Counted from the first letter of the stretch, positions 43,690 to 53,347 are shown. The stretch: 64,000 nucleotides of DNA from JAJCYL01 sp965206015 (GCA_965206015.1 CBDBIW010000004.1:277395-341394); one strand, 5' to 3'. Program-made: numbers and translations. Notes: a model not told the origin generated them from the letters alone.

Positions 43690-46352
43690 AATCTAAAATT
43701 GTAAGTGACAGCGGGAATAATTGTTCCTAAAATCGAGTATTTCACTACTTCGGTCTTTATAGGGTTGCTCTCTGATTGTCGAAAGAAATAGGAGAAAGCA
43801 TTTCTTCTCGCATATACATTGTAGAGGGAAAAGGTCCAGTAATCTTCAATTTTTCTCTTTCGGCCTTTTTTTGTTTCTAATCTACCATGATAGGTTGCTG
43901 ATAAGTCCAATCTATGGTAGTCAGAGATTCGATTCTTATTTCGACTGGTAAAATTGGGGATTAATGAATTTTCAAATTGATATTTTCCCTCAGGGAAAGT
44001 TATGGGTCGCCCGGTGTTATATATAAAATTAGATGAAAAACTCCATCTTTCATTCAGACCGTAAATTCCTACCAAGGATAGCTCGTGAGTTCGGTCGAAA
44101 TCATTGGGATAATAGTCCCCATTATTGATGCTTTCTCCTGGAGTTTTACCCGTAATTCTTCTTTCGCTCCTGGAAAGTGTATAGGACAACCACCCCGATA
44201 ATTTGGCCGCTTTTTTCCCCAATGAAAATTCAATTCCATAAGCCTTGCCTTCACCCGAAAGCAATTCTGTTTCTATAATATGATTCAGCAAAAGATCAGC
44301 ACCATCCTTATAATCAATAATATCAATCATTTTCTTGCCAAAGAGCTCGACTGACAAATCTATATTTCCAGCAAATTGCTTTAAATAACCCACTGCAATT
44401 TGATTGCCAATTTGAGGGGAGACGTGTGTTCCACTCAATTTCCAAACATCCGTTGGTAACGGAGATATTGTATTGGATATCAAATGTAAATATTGAATAA
44501 CCCGGTCATAGCTTAATTTCAGTGATGAGTTGGGTGATAGGCGATAATTAAGAGAAATCCTTGGCTCTATACCATTGTATCTCTTGATGACATCTTTGGA
44601 ATCATAACTAATCGTATCTGTAATGCTTTTCTTTTCTCTCGATTCTCCCTCCTGGTAGACAAAAACATCACCAGAACCTAAATTGAGCAACTGAGATATT
44701 CTCAGTCCAAAATTGAAAGTAATGCGATCACTCAATTTTTGTTCATTCCTGAAATAAAAATACGGCTCCAATCCATGCTCGGAATCAAGACTTATTTTAT
44801 TAAATGTTTGATTACCTAAGTTTGGTATCCGATCACCGGGTCGAATTCTATGTAGTATCAGTCCACCCCCAAAATCGAACGAATTGTTGGGGCTTTTATA
44901 ATAAGTGAAATCTGACTTTACAGAATAGCTAATGTTGGATGCTGTTCCAATAAATTCACCAATTCCTTTATTGGGTTTACCTGTTTTGTAAGAGTAATCT
45001 CCAAAAACGGCAGAAGCATTCATAAACAGTTTTGGTGTTATCTGGCTGTTCCACCTGAAAGTGGCCGTTTGGTTACCCCATCGCCGTAGTTGATTCTCCC
45101 CCATTTTATTTCGATCATTGCCAAAATAGCCCGACAAGTAAATTGTATTTCGCTTATTGATTCTAAAATTGAATTTGGCATTTATGTCATGAAAACTGGC
45201 CCTGTTCTCGCGAAAACTGATTTCATCGTTAAAATTGAAATTTGTGAAAGATGACCTGGCAGAGACCAGAAAAGAACTCCGGTTTTTCACTATTGGCCCT
45301 TCAACCATCAACCTGGTTGAAGCGACCCCGATGCCACCTGTTATATGAAAATCCTGGTCATTTCCTTCCCTTTTTCGCACATGGATGACCGATGAAGCAC
45401 GCCCCCCATAGGAGGATGGTATGCCGCTTTTATAAATTTCTATTTGCTTAACTGCATCCGGATTGAAAACAGAAATAAGTCCAAATAAATGAGACGAATT
45501 GTAAATTGGGGCTTCATCCAGCAGAATGAGATTTTGATCGGTCGTTCCTCCCCGAACGTTCAATCCAATCGCATCTTCCCCTAACTTGCTAATGCCGGGT
45601 AAAAGTAAAGACCCCTGGAGGACATCAACCTCACCGAGAAAGTAAGGAATTTGGCCCATTGTGGCCATGTCCATTTTATGATACCCTGTGGGTTCATGAT
45701 CAAGAATGTAATCTTGATCCTGTGAGGATATTATAACTTCCTTTAGTTCTGGAGGTTTTGGACTAAGGACAAAATTGATTCTTCTGTTTTTTCTCAGGAT
45801 CAACTCCTCTGAGCTGGTTTCGTATCCCAGATAACTGGAGTTGAGGGTATAATCTCCCTGACGAACTGATATGGAATAGAAGCCATATTCATTGGTTGTT
45901 GTTCCAATATCAAGGGAGTCTATCCAAATATGTGCCCCGATGAGAGATTCGCCGGTGCTTTGATCCTTTATAACTCCCCGGATGGCTACTTTCTTCTTTA
46001 ATCTTTTTGAAGATTTATAGAGCAGGATGGAGTTTTCTGATTGCTCATACGCAATTTTCTCGTCATTAAATACTGTGATCAAGTGCTGGTGAACAGTACG
46101 GGAAGCAGTTTTGATTTTGACAAATTTTCCAAGAGGAAGGGAATTGTCATTGTAGGAAAGATTGACATCATTGTCAATGATTTCCTGTAGTAGGGATTCA
46201 ATAGTCCTTATACCAGGTTCAAGGGAGATAACTTTATCGAGAAGAGCTGTTTGGGAAAAAGCACCATTGAACAAGGACACCTGTAAAATGGATGCTAAAT
46301 AAAGGATATTGCCTATTTTGCTTTTAATAATCCGGTCGAACTCCAAGAACAC
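43686..46352 (-). CDS. TonB-dependent receptor with STN and carboxypeptidase-regulatory domains
   Basis: 888 residues. After a signal sequence, residues about 45-110 form an STN (secretin/TonB short N-terminal) domain; 120-200 a CarboxypepD_reg-like domain (IRGVIKDQSTGESLIGAHIW, TTTNEYGFYSISVRQGDYTL); then the plug (GLNVRGGTTDQNLILLDEAP, YGGRASSVIHVRKREG) and the 22-strand barrel ending in TYNFRF. The STN domain implies signalling through FecR to an ECF sigma factor. The ligand is unknown; it is not SusC-like in having a SusD partner. Confidence 0.93.
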   Translation of the reverse strand: MFLEFDRIIKSKIGNILYLASILQVSLFNGAFSQTALLDKVISLEPGIRTIESLLQEIIDNDVNLSYNDNSLPLGKFVKIKTASRTVHQHLITVFNDEKIAYEQSENSILLYKSSKRLKKKVAIRGVIKDQSTGESLIGAHIWIDSLDIGTTTNEYGFYSISVRQGDYTLNSSYLGYETSSEELILRKNRRINFVLSPKPPELKEVIISSQDQDYILDHEPTGYHKMDMATMGQIPYFLGEVDVLQGSLLLPGISKLGEDAIGLNVRGGTTDQNLILLDEAPIYNSSHLFGLISVFNPDAVKQIEIYKSGIPSSYGGRASSVIHVRKREGNDQDFHITGGIGVASTRLMVEGPIVKNRSSFLVSARSSFTNFNFNDEISFRENRASFHDINAKFNFRINKRNTIYLSGYFGNDRNKMGENQLRRWGNQTATFRWNSQITPKLFMNASAVFGDYSYKTGKPNKGIGEFIGTASNISYSVKSDFTYYKSPNNSFDFGGGLILHRIRPGDRIPNLGNQTFNKISLDSEHGLEPYFYFRNEQKLSDRITFNFGLRISQLLNLGSGDVFVYQEGESREKKSITDTISYDSKDVIKRYNGIEPRISLNYRLSPNSSLKLSYDRVIQYLHLISNTISPLPTDVWKLSGTHVSPQIGNQIAVGYLKQFAGNIDLSVELFGKKMIDIIDYKDGADLLLNHIIETELLSGEGKAYGIEFSLGKKAAKLSGWLSYTLSRSERRITGKTPGESINNGDYYPNDFDRTHELSLVGIYGLNERWSFSSNFIYNTGRPITFPEGKYQFENSLIPNFTSRNKNRISDYHRLDLSATYHGRLETKKGRKRKIEDYWTFSLYNVYARRNAFSYFFRQSESNPIKTEVVKYSILGTIIPAVTYNFRF

Positions 46353-46420
46353 TGATTTTATCCCTTCAGCGCAAATCTATCAAAAGACAGATAATTGAGG
46401 TTGATTTCAGCCAGGGAATG

Positions 46421-47395
46421 TTAGCAGCCCTGACCGCTCAGTAGATAATCTTTTTCGGTTCGTTTTAATTCAGCAGAGAGTAATTTTTTGATAATGCCCA
46501 AGACCTCTTCTATTGGCTGGTTATCAAATTTGGAGGTGATTAAACAATTCCCCAACGTATTGTCTTCAAGAATAATGTCAACCTGGTAATAATCGGTAAG
46601 TTCTTTACAAACAGTTTTTAATGGTGTCTTGCTGAAAATCATAACGCCGGTCTGCCATGTCATTAGATTGGGATTAGAAATACTTTGCTTAATCATATTA
46701 CTGGATGCGATTTCAAGTATAGCTTCTTCACCAGCCTCCAAAATGACCTTTTTCAAATCGTTGTCAGCGTTTTTGAAAGCTACGGTACCACTTTTGACGC
46801 TTACCTGGTCATTGCCGTTGTGTGTCGATTTAGCATAGAATGAAGTTCCTAATACCTGAATTTGAGAGTTTTGGAGTGCGATAGTAAAGGGTCGATTGAC
46901 ATTTCTTTCCACATCAAAGAAACCTTCACCAGAAAGTTTAAGGGCTCTCTCATCGGCAGCAAAGTTAAAACCTAACTCCGAATTCTCCTTTAGCCAGACT
47001 TTTGAGCTATCGGGTAGTTCATATTCAATTCTCTGATCGTTATTAGTAGAGATGTATTGCCAGTTTGATGTTGTATCGAAAAAATAAATCCAAACAACTG
47101 CTGTGAGTGCGATACTGGCTGCAATACCTGATATCCACCTAACAGCAGGGGTGAAACTGTGATGTGTAACGTTCAACTGAGAGTTTGTGGTGAGTTCATT
47201 AATTCTATTCCAGGCCTTATCGACATCCGGATCACAATTGGAATGATCAGTAGAAAACCAGATTTTTTCCAACTTGCTAAGTTGAACTTGATTTTCGGCA
47301 GATTCATTTACCCACTTTTCAATGGTACTTAATTCATCCAGAGTACAATTGCCTGAAAAGTACTTGCTTAGTAGGTCTTGAGGTTTAGCAGGCAT
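46421..47395 (-). CDS. FecR-family anti-sigma factor
   Basis: 324 residues. The cytoplasmic part (LLSKYFSGNCTLDELSTIEKW) contains the FecR N-terminal helix pair, followed by one TM near residue 90-108 and the periplasmic FecR domain (RIEYELPDSSKVWLKENSEL, GEGFFDVERNVNRPF, VLGTSFYAKST, VSVKSGTVAF) and a C-terminal STN-like module (TPLKTVCKELTDYYQVDI). It transmits receptor occupancy to an ECF sigma factor. No sigma gene is next to it; lpxD lies upstream on the other strand. Confidence 0.93.
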   Translation of the reverse strand: MPAKPQDLLSKYFSGNCTLDELSTIEKWVNESAENQVQLSKLEKIWFSTDHSNCDPDVDKAWNRINELTTNSQLNVTHHSFTPAVRWISGIAASIALTAVVWIYFFDTTSNWQYISTNNDQRIEYELPDSSKVWLKENSELGFNFAADERALKLSGEGFFDVERNVNRPFTIALQNSQIQVLGTSFYAKSTHNGNDQVSVKSGTVAFKNADNDLKKVILEAGEEAILEIASSNMIKQSISNPNLMTWQTGVMIFSKTPLKTVCKELTDYYQVDIILEDNTLGNCLITSKFDNQPIEEVLGIIKKLLSAELKRTEKDYLLSGQGC

Positions 47396-47510
47396 TAGTA
47401 AGAGAATTCAACTATATGTCAATATAATACCATCTTACCCCCAAAGGTCATCCGTTATTTTTTTGAGTACTTGGTATGATCTTCATTAAACCTTTCTCTA
47501 AATTGCCTGA

Positions 47511-48551
47511 ATGCACCTTGATGTTGAAAAAGTAATAGAGTTATTGGATGGAAAGGCTGACCAAAAATCCTCAATTGAAATTAATCATGTGGCCAGTCTG
47601 AGTGAGGCGGATAACTCCTCACTATCTTTTTTGGCTAATTCCAGATATGAAAAGCAATTGTACATATCTAAGGCTGCAGTCGTTTTGGTGAATAAGGATT
47701 TTGTACCGAAAAAAAATGCCAAAACACCATTATTAATACGTGTTGAGGATTCATATTCGTCATTTGCAGTAATCCTGGAACAGTTTGAGCGATCAGTGGC
47801 AAAATTCAAGCATGGTATTGAACAGCCTGTTTATCTATCATCCAAGTCTGTACCAGGTAAGTCTGTGTACATCGGAGCATTCTCATATATAGCTGACAGT
47901 GTCACAATTGCGGATGATGTTAAGATATACCCACAAGTGTATATTGGTGAAAATGTTACAATAGGACAAGGTACCATAATCTTCCCGGGTGTGAAGGTCT
48001 ATGCCAATACGATTATAGGTAAATTTTGCACCATTGAGGCTGGAGCAGTGGTAGGGAGTGAAGGTTTTGGTTTTGCACCACAAAAGGACGGTTCTCTGAA
48101 ACGAGTGCCTCAGGTTGGGAATGTGACGCTGGAAGATCATGTGAGTATTGGTGCCAATACAACAATTGACAGGGCCACAGTTGGTTCTACTGTTATTGAA
48201 TCGGGTGTTAAACTAGATAACCTGGTCCATATTGGTCACAATGTAACCATAGGGCAGGATTCAGCAGTTGCCGCCCAAGCTGGGATAGCAGGATCTGCTT
48301 CCATCGGTAAAAACTGCATGTTGGGAGGGCAGGTTGGCGTGGCAGGTCATCTCGAGATAGCCAATAAAACAAAAATTGCTCCCAAAGGAGGCGTAATGTC
48401 TTCTATAAAAGAAGCAGGTAGAATCCTATTAGGAGCTCCGGCAATGGACTTTGTTCACACAAAAAAGGTATGGGTAATTTGGAGAAAATTGCCTGAGATG
48501 CAAAAAAGACTTGAAGCCCTTGAGTCCAGGATCAAGGTCACCTCTAAATAA
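47511..48551 (+). CDS. lpxD: UDP-3-O-acylglucosamine N-acyltransferase
   Basis: 346 residues. The N-terminal uridine-binding domain (INHVASLSEADNSSLSFLAN) is followed by a left-handed beta-helix of hexapeptide repeats (IGENVTIGQGTIIFPGVKVY and so on). VHIGHNVTIG near residue 240 contains the catalytic His, and VGSEGFGFAP and IDRATVG are LpxD hallmarks. It N-acylates the lipid A precursor. Bacteroidota often have two LpxD-like genes; the companion lpxC/fabZ is not nearby. Confidence 0.94.
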   Translation: MHLDVEKVIELLDGKADQKSSIEINHVASLSEADNSSLSFLANSRYEKQLYISKAAVVLVNKDFVPKKNAKTPLLIRVEDSYSSFAVILEQFERSVAKFKHGIEQPVYLSSKSVPGKSVYIGAFSYIADSVTIADDVKIYPQVYIGENVTIGQGTIIFPGVKVYANTIIGKFCTIEAGAVVGSEGFGFAPQKDGSLKRVPQVGNVTLEDHVSIGANTTIDRATVGSTVIESGVKLDNLVHIGHNVTIGQDSAVAAQAGIAGSASIGKNCMLGGQVGVAGHLEIANKTKIAPKGGVMSSIKEAGRILLGAPAMDFVHTKKVWVIWRKLPEMQKRLEALESRIKVTSK

Positions 48552-48585
48552 TGACCGGGAATGCCAAGATTTCTCATTCATTATT

Positions 48586-48593
48586 TAAATTTG
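48586..48593 (+). promoter_or_regulatory. Candidate -7 box upstream of the desaturase gene
   Basis: TAAATTTG matches TAnnTTTG and lies 30 bp before the ATG. A -33 element is not obvious, so this is a motif match only. Confidence 0.35.
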
Positions 48594-48623
48594 CAGCCAC
48601 TTTAATTTGATTCTGGCTTTCTT

Positions 48624-49670
48624 ATGCGTAGTCTCGGTGCAATCCATGACCCTATTGATACCAACCCACAGCTATCTTCATTGGATAAGTTCTTTGTGCG
48701 GTTTATTCGAGATGAGCGTGACTTGCCATTCGTTTATTTAAGCCTTCGAATTACATGTAGCGTCACACCTCTTGGACTACTACTTTATACACCATTATTG
48801 CAGGGATGGGTATGGTATGCAGTTGCGGCGGTGGATCTTCTTTTGGTTTCTCTATATTTTTTGGGACCATTTACGTTAATGCTTCACAACACGAGCCATA
48901 GGAAATTTTTCAAAAGTGACTATTACCTATTCAATAAATATATTCCCTGGGTTCTTGGACCATTTATGGGGCAGTCACCAGAGTCTTATTTTAGTCATCA
49001 CATAGGAATGCATCATCCTGAGAATAACTTGAAGGAGGATAAGAGTTGTACAATGTTCTATCAGCGGGATAGTTTAATGGGGTTTATGACGTACTACCTG
49101 AGGTTTATGCTTATTGGTTTCTTCGAATTATATGAATACCACACCAAGAAGAATAAGACCATTATGAGGAGAAATCTGATTAAAGGTGAAATGACGTGGT
49201 ACCTTGCTGCCATTTTGTTATCTATAGTTAATTGGCAGGCAACACTTTTTGTATTTATTCTGCCATTTATAATAGTGCGGTTCGGTATGATGGCCGGGAA
49301 CTGGGCACAACATGCTTTCATTGATAGAAATGACCCGTCAAATTGCTTTACCAATAGTATAACTTGCATCAACTCAGTTTACAATAAGAGATGCTTCAAC
49401 GACGGCTATCATATTGGACATCATTTTCACCCAGCCATGCATTGGACCGATATGCCCGGTAATTTTCAGAAAAACAAGGACAAATACGCTGAGAACAGTG
49501 CGATTATCTTCGAAAAGCTGGATTATTTTATGATTTGGTTTTACCTGATGCTTGGTAAGTACAACCGGTTAGCCAAGAACTTTGTGAATATCAATAATCA
49601 CTTCAAATCTGATGAGGAGGTTATTTCATTAATGAAAGAACGCACTCGCAAAATACCTGTAGTTGCCTAG
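48624..49670 (+). CDS. Membrane fatty acid desaturase
   Basis: 348 residues with about four to six hydrophobic helices and three histidine clusters that bind the di-iron centre: HNTSH near 88, HHIGMHH near 130, and HIGHHFH near 270 (with WAQHAF just before). The family inserts double bonds into acyl chains, adjusting membrane fluidity. The regiospecificity cannot be told. It follows lpxD by 72 bp on the same strand. Confidence 0.9.
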   Translation: MRSLGAIHDPIDTNPQLSSLDKFFVRFIRDERDLPFVYLSLRITCSVTPLGLLLYTPLLQGWVWYAVAAVDLLLVSLYFLGPFTLMLHNTSHRKFFKSDYYLFNKYIPWVLGPFMGQSPESYFSHHIGMHHPENNLKEDKSCTMFYQRDSLMGFMTYYLRFMLIGFFELYEYHTKKNKTIMRRNLIKGEMTWYLAAILLSIVNWQATLFVFILPFIIVRFGMMAGNWAQHAFIDRNDPSNCFTNSITCINSVYNKRCFNDGYHIGHHFHPAMHWTDMPGNFQKNKDKYAENSAIIFEKLDYFMIWFYLMLGKYNRLAKNFVNINNHFKSDEEVISLMKERTRKIPVVA

Positions 49671-49748
49671 AGGCTGGCTGATGTCAATCTGTCACCAATC
49701 TGGAAACGGTACAGTATTTGGCATCCCCGCAATTTATAACAGATAAGA

Positions 49749-50288
49749 ATGACCAAAATCAGATCAACGACAGTAATTGCCATTAGACACAATGGGGAAG
49801 TAGCCATTGGGGCGGACGGACAGGCTACCTTGGGTAATACAGTAGCTAAGAGTAATGTCAATAAAATCAGAAAGCTTCAAGATGGGAAAATAATCACTGG
49901 TTTTGCCGGCTCAACTGCTGATGCATTTACGCTATTAGAGCGATTTGATGAAAAGCTGAACACCTACGGTGGGAATATGAAGAGGGCTGCTATTGAATTG
50001 GCAAAGGACTGGAGAACGGATAGGTATCTGCGTCGTTTGGAAGCAATGTTAATCACGGCCAATAAGAATGAGGTTCTCATCGTCTCCGGTACCGGCGATG
50101 TGATTGAACCAGATCATGAAATTGCCGCTATTGGTTCAGGAAGTATGTACGCTCAGGCAGCGGCTCTTGCACTGAAAAAGCACTCAAAGAAATTGTCGGC
50201 TGAAGAGATGGTTAAAGAAAGCCTGAATATAGCGGCAGATATATGTATATATACTAATCACAATTTGGTTATAGAAAAAGTGGTATAA
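49749..50288 (+). CDS. hslV: ATP-dependent protease proteolytic subunit HslV
   Basis: 179 residues. The catalytic Thr lies in STTVIAIRHNGEVAIGADGQ after a short propeptide; GNTVAKSNVNKIRKLQDGKI, GFAGSTADAFTLLERF and AAIGSGSMYAQAAALAL are family signatures. HslV forms the double-hexamer chamber used by the ATPase HslU. hslU is not in the window, so the two are separated here. The stop is followed by a degraded SDR gene. Confidence 0.96.
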   Translation: MTKIRSTTVIAIRHNGEVAIGADGQATLGNTVAKSNVNKIRKLQDGKIITGFAGSTADAFTLLERFDEKLNTYGGNMKRAAIELAKDWRTDRYLRRLEAMLITANKNEVLIVSGTGDVIEPDHEIAAIGSGSMYAQAAALALKKHSKKLSAEEMVKESLNIAADICIYTNHNLVIEKVV

Positions 50289-50342
50289 GCTTATAATGGA
50301 TTTCAGCAATCTTTTTCAAGTAGAATCCCTCATTGCCCCCTG

Positions 50343-50699
50343 TTGACACTTAATCTTTCCCGGAGATTGTCCTGGGAGTTGATAATATCATATTCATTTC
50401 TATTGTCTCCAATAAGAGTTTCTGTCGTGGGTCTAATGAAGACATTAGCTAATGAACTGGGTCCTTACAATATCACTGTCAATAACGTCATGCCTGGGTA
50501 TACGCAAACTTCCAGATTGGATAGACTGATAGAGATTAATCCATCCTTCGCTAATGCTACTGACCAGATACCGCTGGGTCGTTTTGGGCAACCCGAAGAG
50601 TTTGCCGCTGCAGTTACTTTCCTGGCAAGTGAAAGAGCCAGCTACATTACGGGAGTTTCGCTGGCAGTAGATGAAGGCTGGATAAAAAGTATAATATAA
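50343..50699 (+). pseudogene. SDR oxidoreductase, C-terminal part
   Basis: VSVVGLMKTLANELGPYNIT and VNNVMPGYTQT and IPLGRFGQPEEFAAAVTFLA, ASYITGVSLAVDEGW make up the C-terminal half of a FabG-like SDR, with the catalytic Tyr-Lys region blurred and the N-terminal Rossmann fold absent. The first ~27 codons of the open frame do not look homologous. It is an N-truncated relic. Confidence 0.72.
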
Positions 50700-50818
50700 A
50701 CGTTGAATTCCAGTGCATTAGCCATTTTGTATTATTCTAATTGTTCAATTTGGTATAATGGACATATTCAATCGAATTTTACCCAGAATGTTGCTCACTT
50801 ATAACTAACTTGCCAGTC

Positions 50819-51004
50819 ATGGTCATTGTAAGAAGCTGGAGGGAACAGAAAATTATGCTTAAAAGGAGATTTCCTGATCTTAGCGATGAGGACTTTGCCT
50901 TGGAAGAGAAGGATAGAGAAAGTATGCTAACCCAGTTAGCAGCCAAACTTAAAAAGACAAGAGTAGAATTAGCGTCACTTTTTGCCGAGCTGCAACTCTA
51001 TTAA
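50819..51004 (+). CDS. Small CsbD-like stress protein
   Basis: 61 residues if started at ATG 50819 (a TTG at 50810 would add three). SWREQKIMLKRRFPDLSDED and LAAKLKKTRVELASL fit the CsbD/YjbJ pattern (W-x-E-x-K-x-x-L-K, D, then K-L-x-K-x-x-x-E-L). CsbD proteins are small hydrophilic proteins of unknown mechanism induced by stress. It is very short, so the assignment is moderate. Confidence 0.55.
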   Translation: MVIVRSWREQKIMLKRRFPDLSDEDFALEEKDRESMLTQLAAKLKKTRVELASLFAELQLY

Positions 51005-51138
51005 CCTCAATGACTAAAACCATGAAATAGCTTGTTCACAATTCAACGCTCGCCGGGCTTATTATCCTTATTTCCCAGCGATATGCAATAATTTAATAAG
51101 GAGTACTGATTTGATATAAAAAACGTAAAAATAGATTT

Positions 51139-51637
51139 ATGGCATATTATGCTACCAGCCCTCAAACCTATACTTATCTATGGAGTAAGTACCGCCCTGC
51201 CGTATTAAAACTTATGGTTGATGCTGTGGACGGTCCTCAACAGTATAAATTTTTAGATCATGAGTTCAAACAGGTAAATGCTAAAGAAAAGGGAGGTTAT
51301 GCATTTGTACTTCAGATTTTCCAGGGCAAGGCGATTAATAGCATAAAGACTTCTGTGGTAGCCAAAGATATGTTGATAATCTTACAACAGTCTAAGAGAG
51401 CACTTGAATTAAGTAGCCTTGCTACCTATGAATTTACACTTGATAAGCAGTTTATGCTTCATGTGAAGCAATTAGAAGCCCCAGTTGGACCAGATGAATC
51501 GGCACCAACTCAAAGAACATGAAGCTACTGAAGTGGCTGTAACAGAAGAAACGACGGCATCTACGGAATCGGAAACCCCTGAAGAGTCAGAAACTCTTGA
51601 AGATGTGGCCGTTACAGAAGAACCCAAAAAGGGTTAA
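51139..51637 (+). pseudogene. Conserved hypothetical protein with frameshifted acidic tail
   Basis: The first frame (127 codons, to 51522) opens YATSPQTYTYLWSKYRPAVL and KGGYAFVLQIFQGKAINSIK, resembling a short Bacteroidota protein family of unknown role. Just before its stop (near 51510) another frame opens with KEHEATEVAVTEETTASTES and runs acidic (Glu/Thr/Ser-rich) to a Lys-Lys-Gly end at 51637, like a natural C-terminal tail. A one-base indel may separate them. If the core is sufficient, the protein may still work. Confidence 0.5.
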
Positions 51638-51766
51638 TGATTTATTGGGTAAATAACACCTTGGCCCTTTTAAAAATTATTAACTGAGTAAATCCAGAAA
51701 AGGCAGATTCTTCAAAGGAATTGACTATAAGAAGTAACCAGTCTTTGAGACTATCAGTGACTGCTC

Positions 51767-52025
51767 TTACCTTTTCACTAACGTCCTAATCATTTCTTTA
51801 ACTTCTGGAGTGTCAGAGATCTTCCAGGTTATACCTTGATTCATAACTTTTATTGAAAGATCCAACTGGAAAAATGGGCAACACATTTGTTTTGCTAACA
51901 TTCAGTCAGCCAGTTGTTGAAGAAAGTCTCCGTCATCTTTGAAATTGAAGATGCATCCATTCGAAACTTCTGTGACCTCTATAACTTTGCCAAAAATTTC
52001 ATACTGTAGCCGGGCTTTTCGTTTT
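51767..52025 (-). pseudogene. Relic of a small CCPFF-motif protein (metal-resistance-associated family)
   Basis: Minus-strand reading gives KRKARLQYEIFGKVIEVTEV and FNFKDDGDFLQQLAD, then an in-frame TGA (51902-51904), then LAKQMCCPFFQLDLSIKV and ISDTPEVKEMI to a stop at 51767. The order matches a small family often found beside MerR/ArsR-type regulators (F-R-F-P-x-x, then E-x-x-C-C-P-F-F). The 5' end is unclear. It sits in a 0.9-kb stretch without intact genes (51638-52500). Confidence 0.55.
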
Positions 52026-52112
52026 TGAAATTATGGACCCACCCACCAGTTTGCATACTAACAGTCCTGATTTGTAAGTTGAGTCCATAATACTCTGATT
52101 TACAGCCGTTTT

Positions 52113-52316
52113 AGTATCGTATCTGCAAGAAATATTTAATTGAAAGAATTTCCCGATGCTCTGCGTGGGGAGCCTCCAGAGGTAAAGAAGAAGTTATGGG
52201 GAGATAAATTTTGGACCAGTGGTTATTATGTAAATACGATGGGTCAGTATGGCAACCCGGAAGTAATCAAGGCCTGTGTTAAAAATCAAGGTAAAGGATA
52301 CAAAGAAATTCACTGA
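52113..52316 (+). pseudogene. IS200-type transposase, C-terminal fragment
   Basis: SIVSARNI, then KKKLWGDKFWTSGYYVNTMG and YGNPEVIKACVKNQGKGYKE are the C-terminal part of an IS200/IS605 TnpA (Y1 HUH transposase). An ochre codon falls within the SARNI-to-EFPDA stretch. The HUH motif and catalytic-Tyr parts upstream are not visible. No hairpin ends were identified. Confidence 0.65.
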
Positions 52317-52500
52317 GGCCAATTAGAACTGCTACAGTATCGGTAAGCTCGATACCCCGTCAGTTCTGCTGCGGAATTGTTCATTAAAGGGACTACATGC
52401 CAAACTGTATTCATTCCGAATTTTCAAAGTTGTAGGCAGCCGTTTAATTATTATTTATTTTTGACACAGTACTTTTCTACAACCTCCTAACACCTAACAT

Positions 52501-53334
52501 TTGAAACTCCATTTCATTTCTCTTGAGGAATTTCCATCCCGGCAATTAGCTGCAGCATTAGGTGAAAATCACCAGGTTTCATCAGTTCCTGATACAATTG
52601 ATGATTCTTATGACGGCTTACTTGTCGGGGTTGACACTTTGAAGAGTAATAAGGAGATTATCTTGGCCAATTCGTTGGGGGTGAAAGTTTATTCGATTCC
52701 TGAACTAATTTGCCATTTGAGTCAAAATAAGCAACGGATAGTTATTGCGGGAACGCATGGCAAGGCTGCCGTTGCTTCATGTGTTGTGCATGTCCTTCAA
52801 TTTGTGAAGAAGGAGGTTGATTACTTTATTGGTAAATCTTTGTCTGGAAACAGTCATTCCATAAAGATTTCTGAAGCACCGTTGATAATTATTGAAGGGA
52901 CTGCAAAGCAGTGTTCTGGCTTTGATCCGAGGCCCCAATTTCTGCCGTTAAATCACCATATGACCTTGATTACGCAATTGTCACATGAGTTGAAAGGTCA
53001 ATATTCTTCGTTCGATGAATATGTCAAGCAATTCGATAAGTTGGCCGATGCAACTCCAAAAGGAGGGACTGTAATTTACTGTGATGAAGATAATTTGGTA
53101 ATTGTTATAGGTGGGAAAGAAAGAGAGGATGTTAAAAATATTCCTTACTCCTCCCATCCTGGAGTGATAGAAGACGGGGTAACAATACTGGAAGGGGCTT
53201 CCGAAAAAGTGAGTATTAAAACCTCAAGTGATCATGATTTGCAAAATATTGGCGGAGCACTGGCGTTGCTGAAGCGATTGAGTGTAACCGAAGATCAGTT
53301 TTATAAAGCAATGAAGACTTATAAACTCAATTGA
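52501..53334 (+). CDS. Truncated, motif-poor Mur-ligase paralogue (Mpl/peptidoglycan synthetase-like)
   Basis: 277 residues, TTG start. The N-terminal Rossmann part (IHF-like start, YSIPELICHLSQNKQRIVIA) and the nucleotide loop GTHGKA at residues 84-89 follow MurC/Mpl order. But the Thr after Lys is Ala, the usual E-G-D-E-Y segment is E-G-T-A-K, the W-D-H motif of the centre is L-S-H-E, and the whole C-terminal ligase domain is missing. The ORF itself is open. It may be a decayed paralogue or one with a changed role, for example binding without catalysis. Confidence 0.6.
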   Translation: MKLHFISLEEFPSRQLAAALGENHQVSSVPDTIDDSYDGLLVGVDTLKSNKEIILANSLGVKVYSIPELICHLSQNKQRIVIAGTHGKAAVASCVVHVLQFVKKEVDYFIGKSLSGNSHSIKISEAPLIIIEGTAKQCSGFDPRPQFLPLNHHMTLITQLSHELKGQYSSFDEYVKQFDKLADATPKGGTVIYCDEDNLVIVIGGKEREDVKNIPYSSHPGVIEDGVTILEGASEKVSIKTSSDHDLQNIGGALALLKRLSVTEDQFYKAMKTYKLN

Positions 53335-53347
53335 TGCAATCTGCTAA

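Noticed and set aside
51902..51904. In-frame TGA next to CCPFF read as selenocysteine
   Set aside because: No hairpin of the SECIS kind was seen downstream, no homologue is known to have Sec there, and the region is full of relics; a nonsense mutation is simpler.
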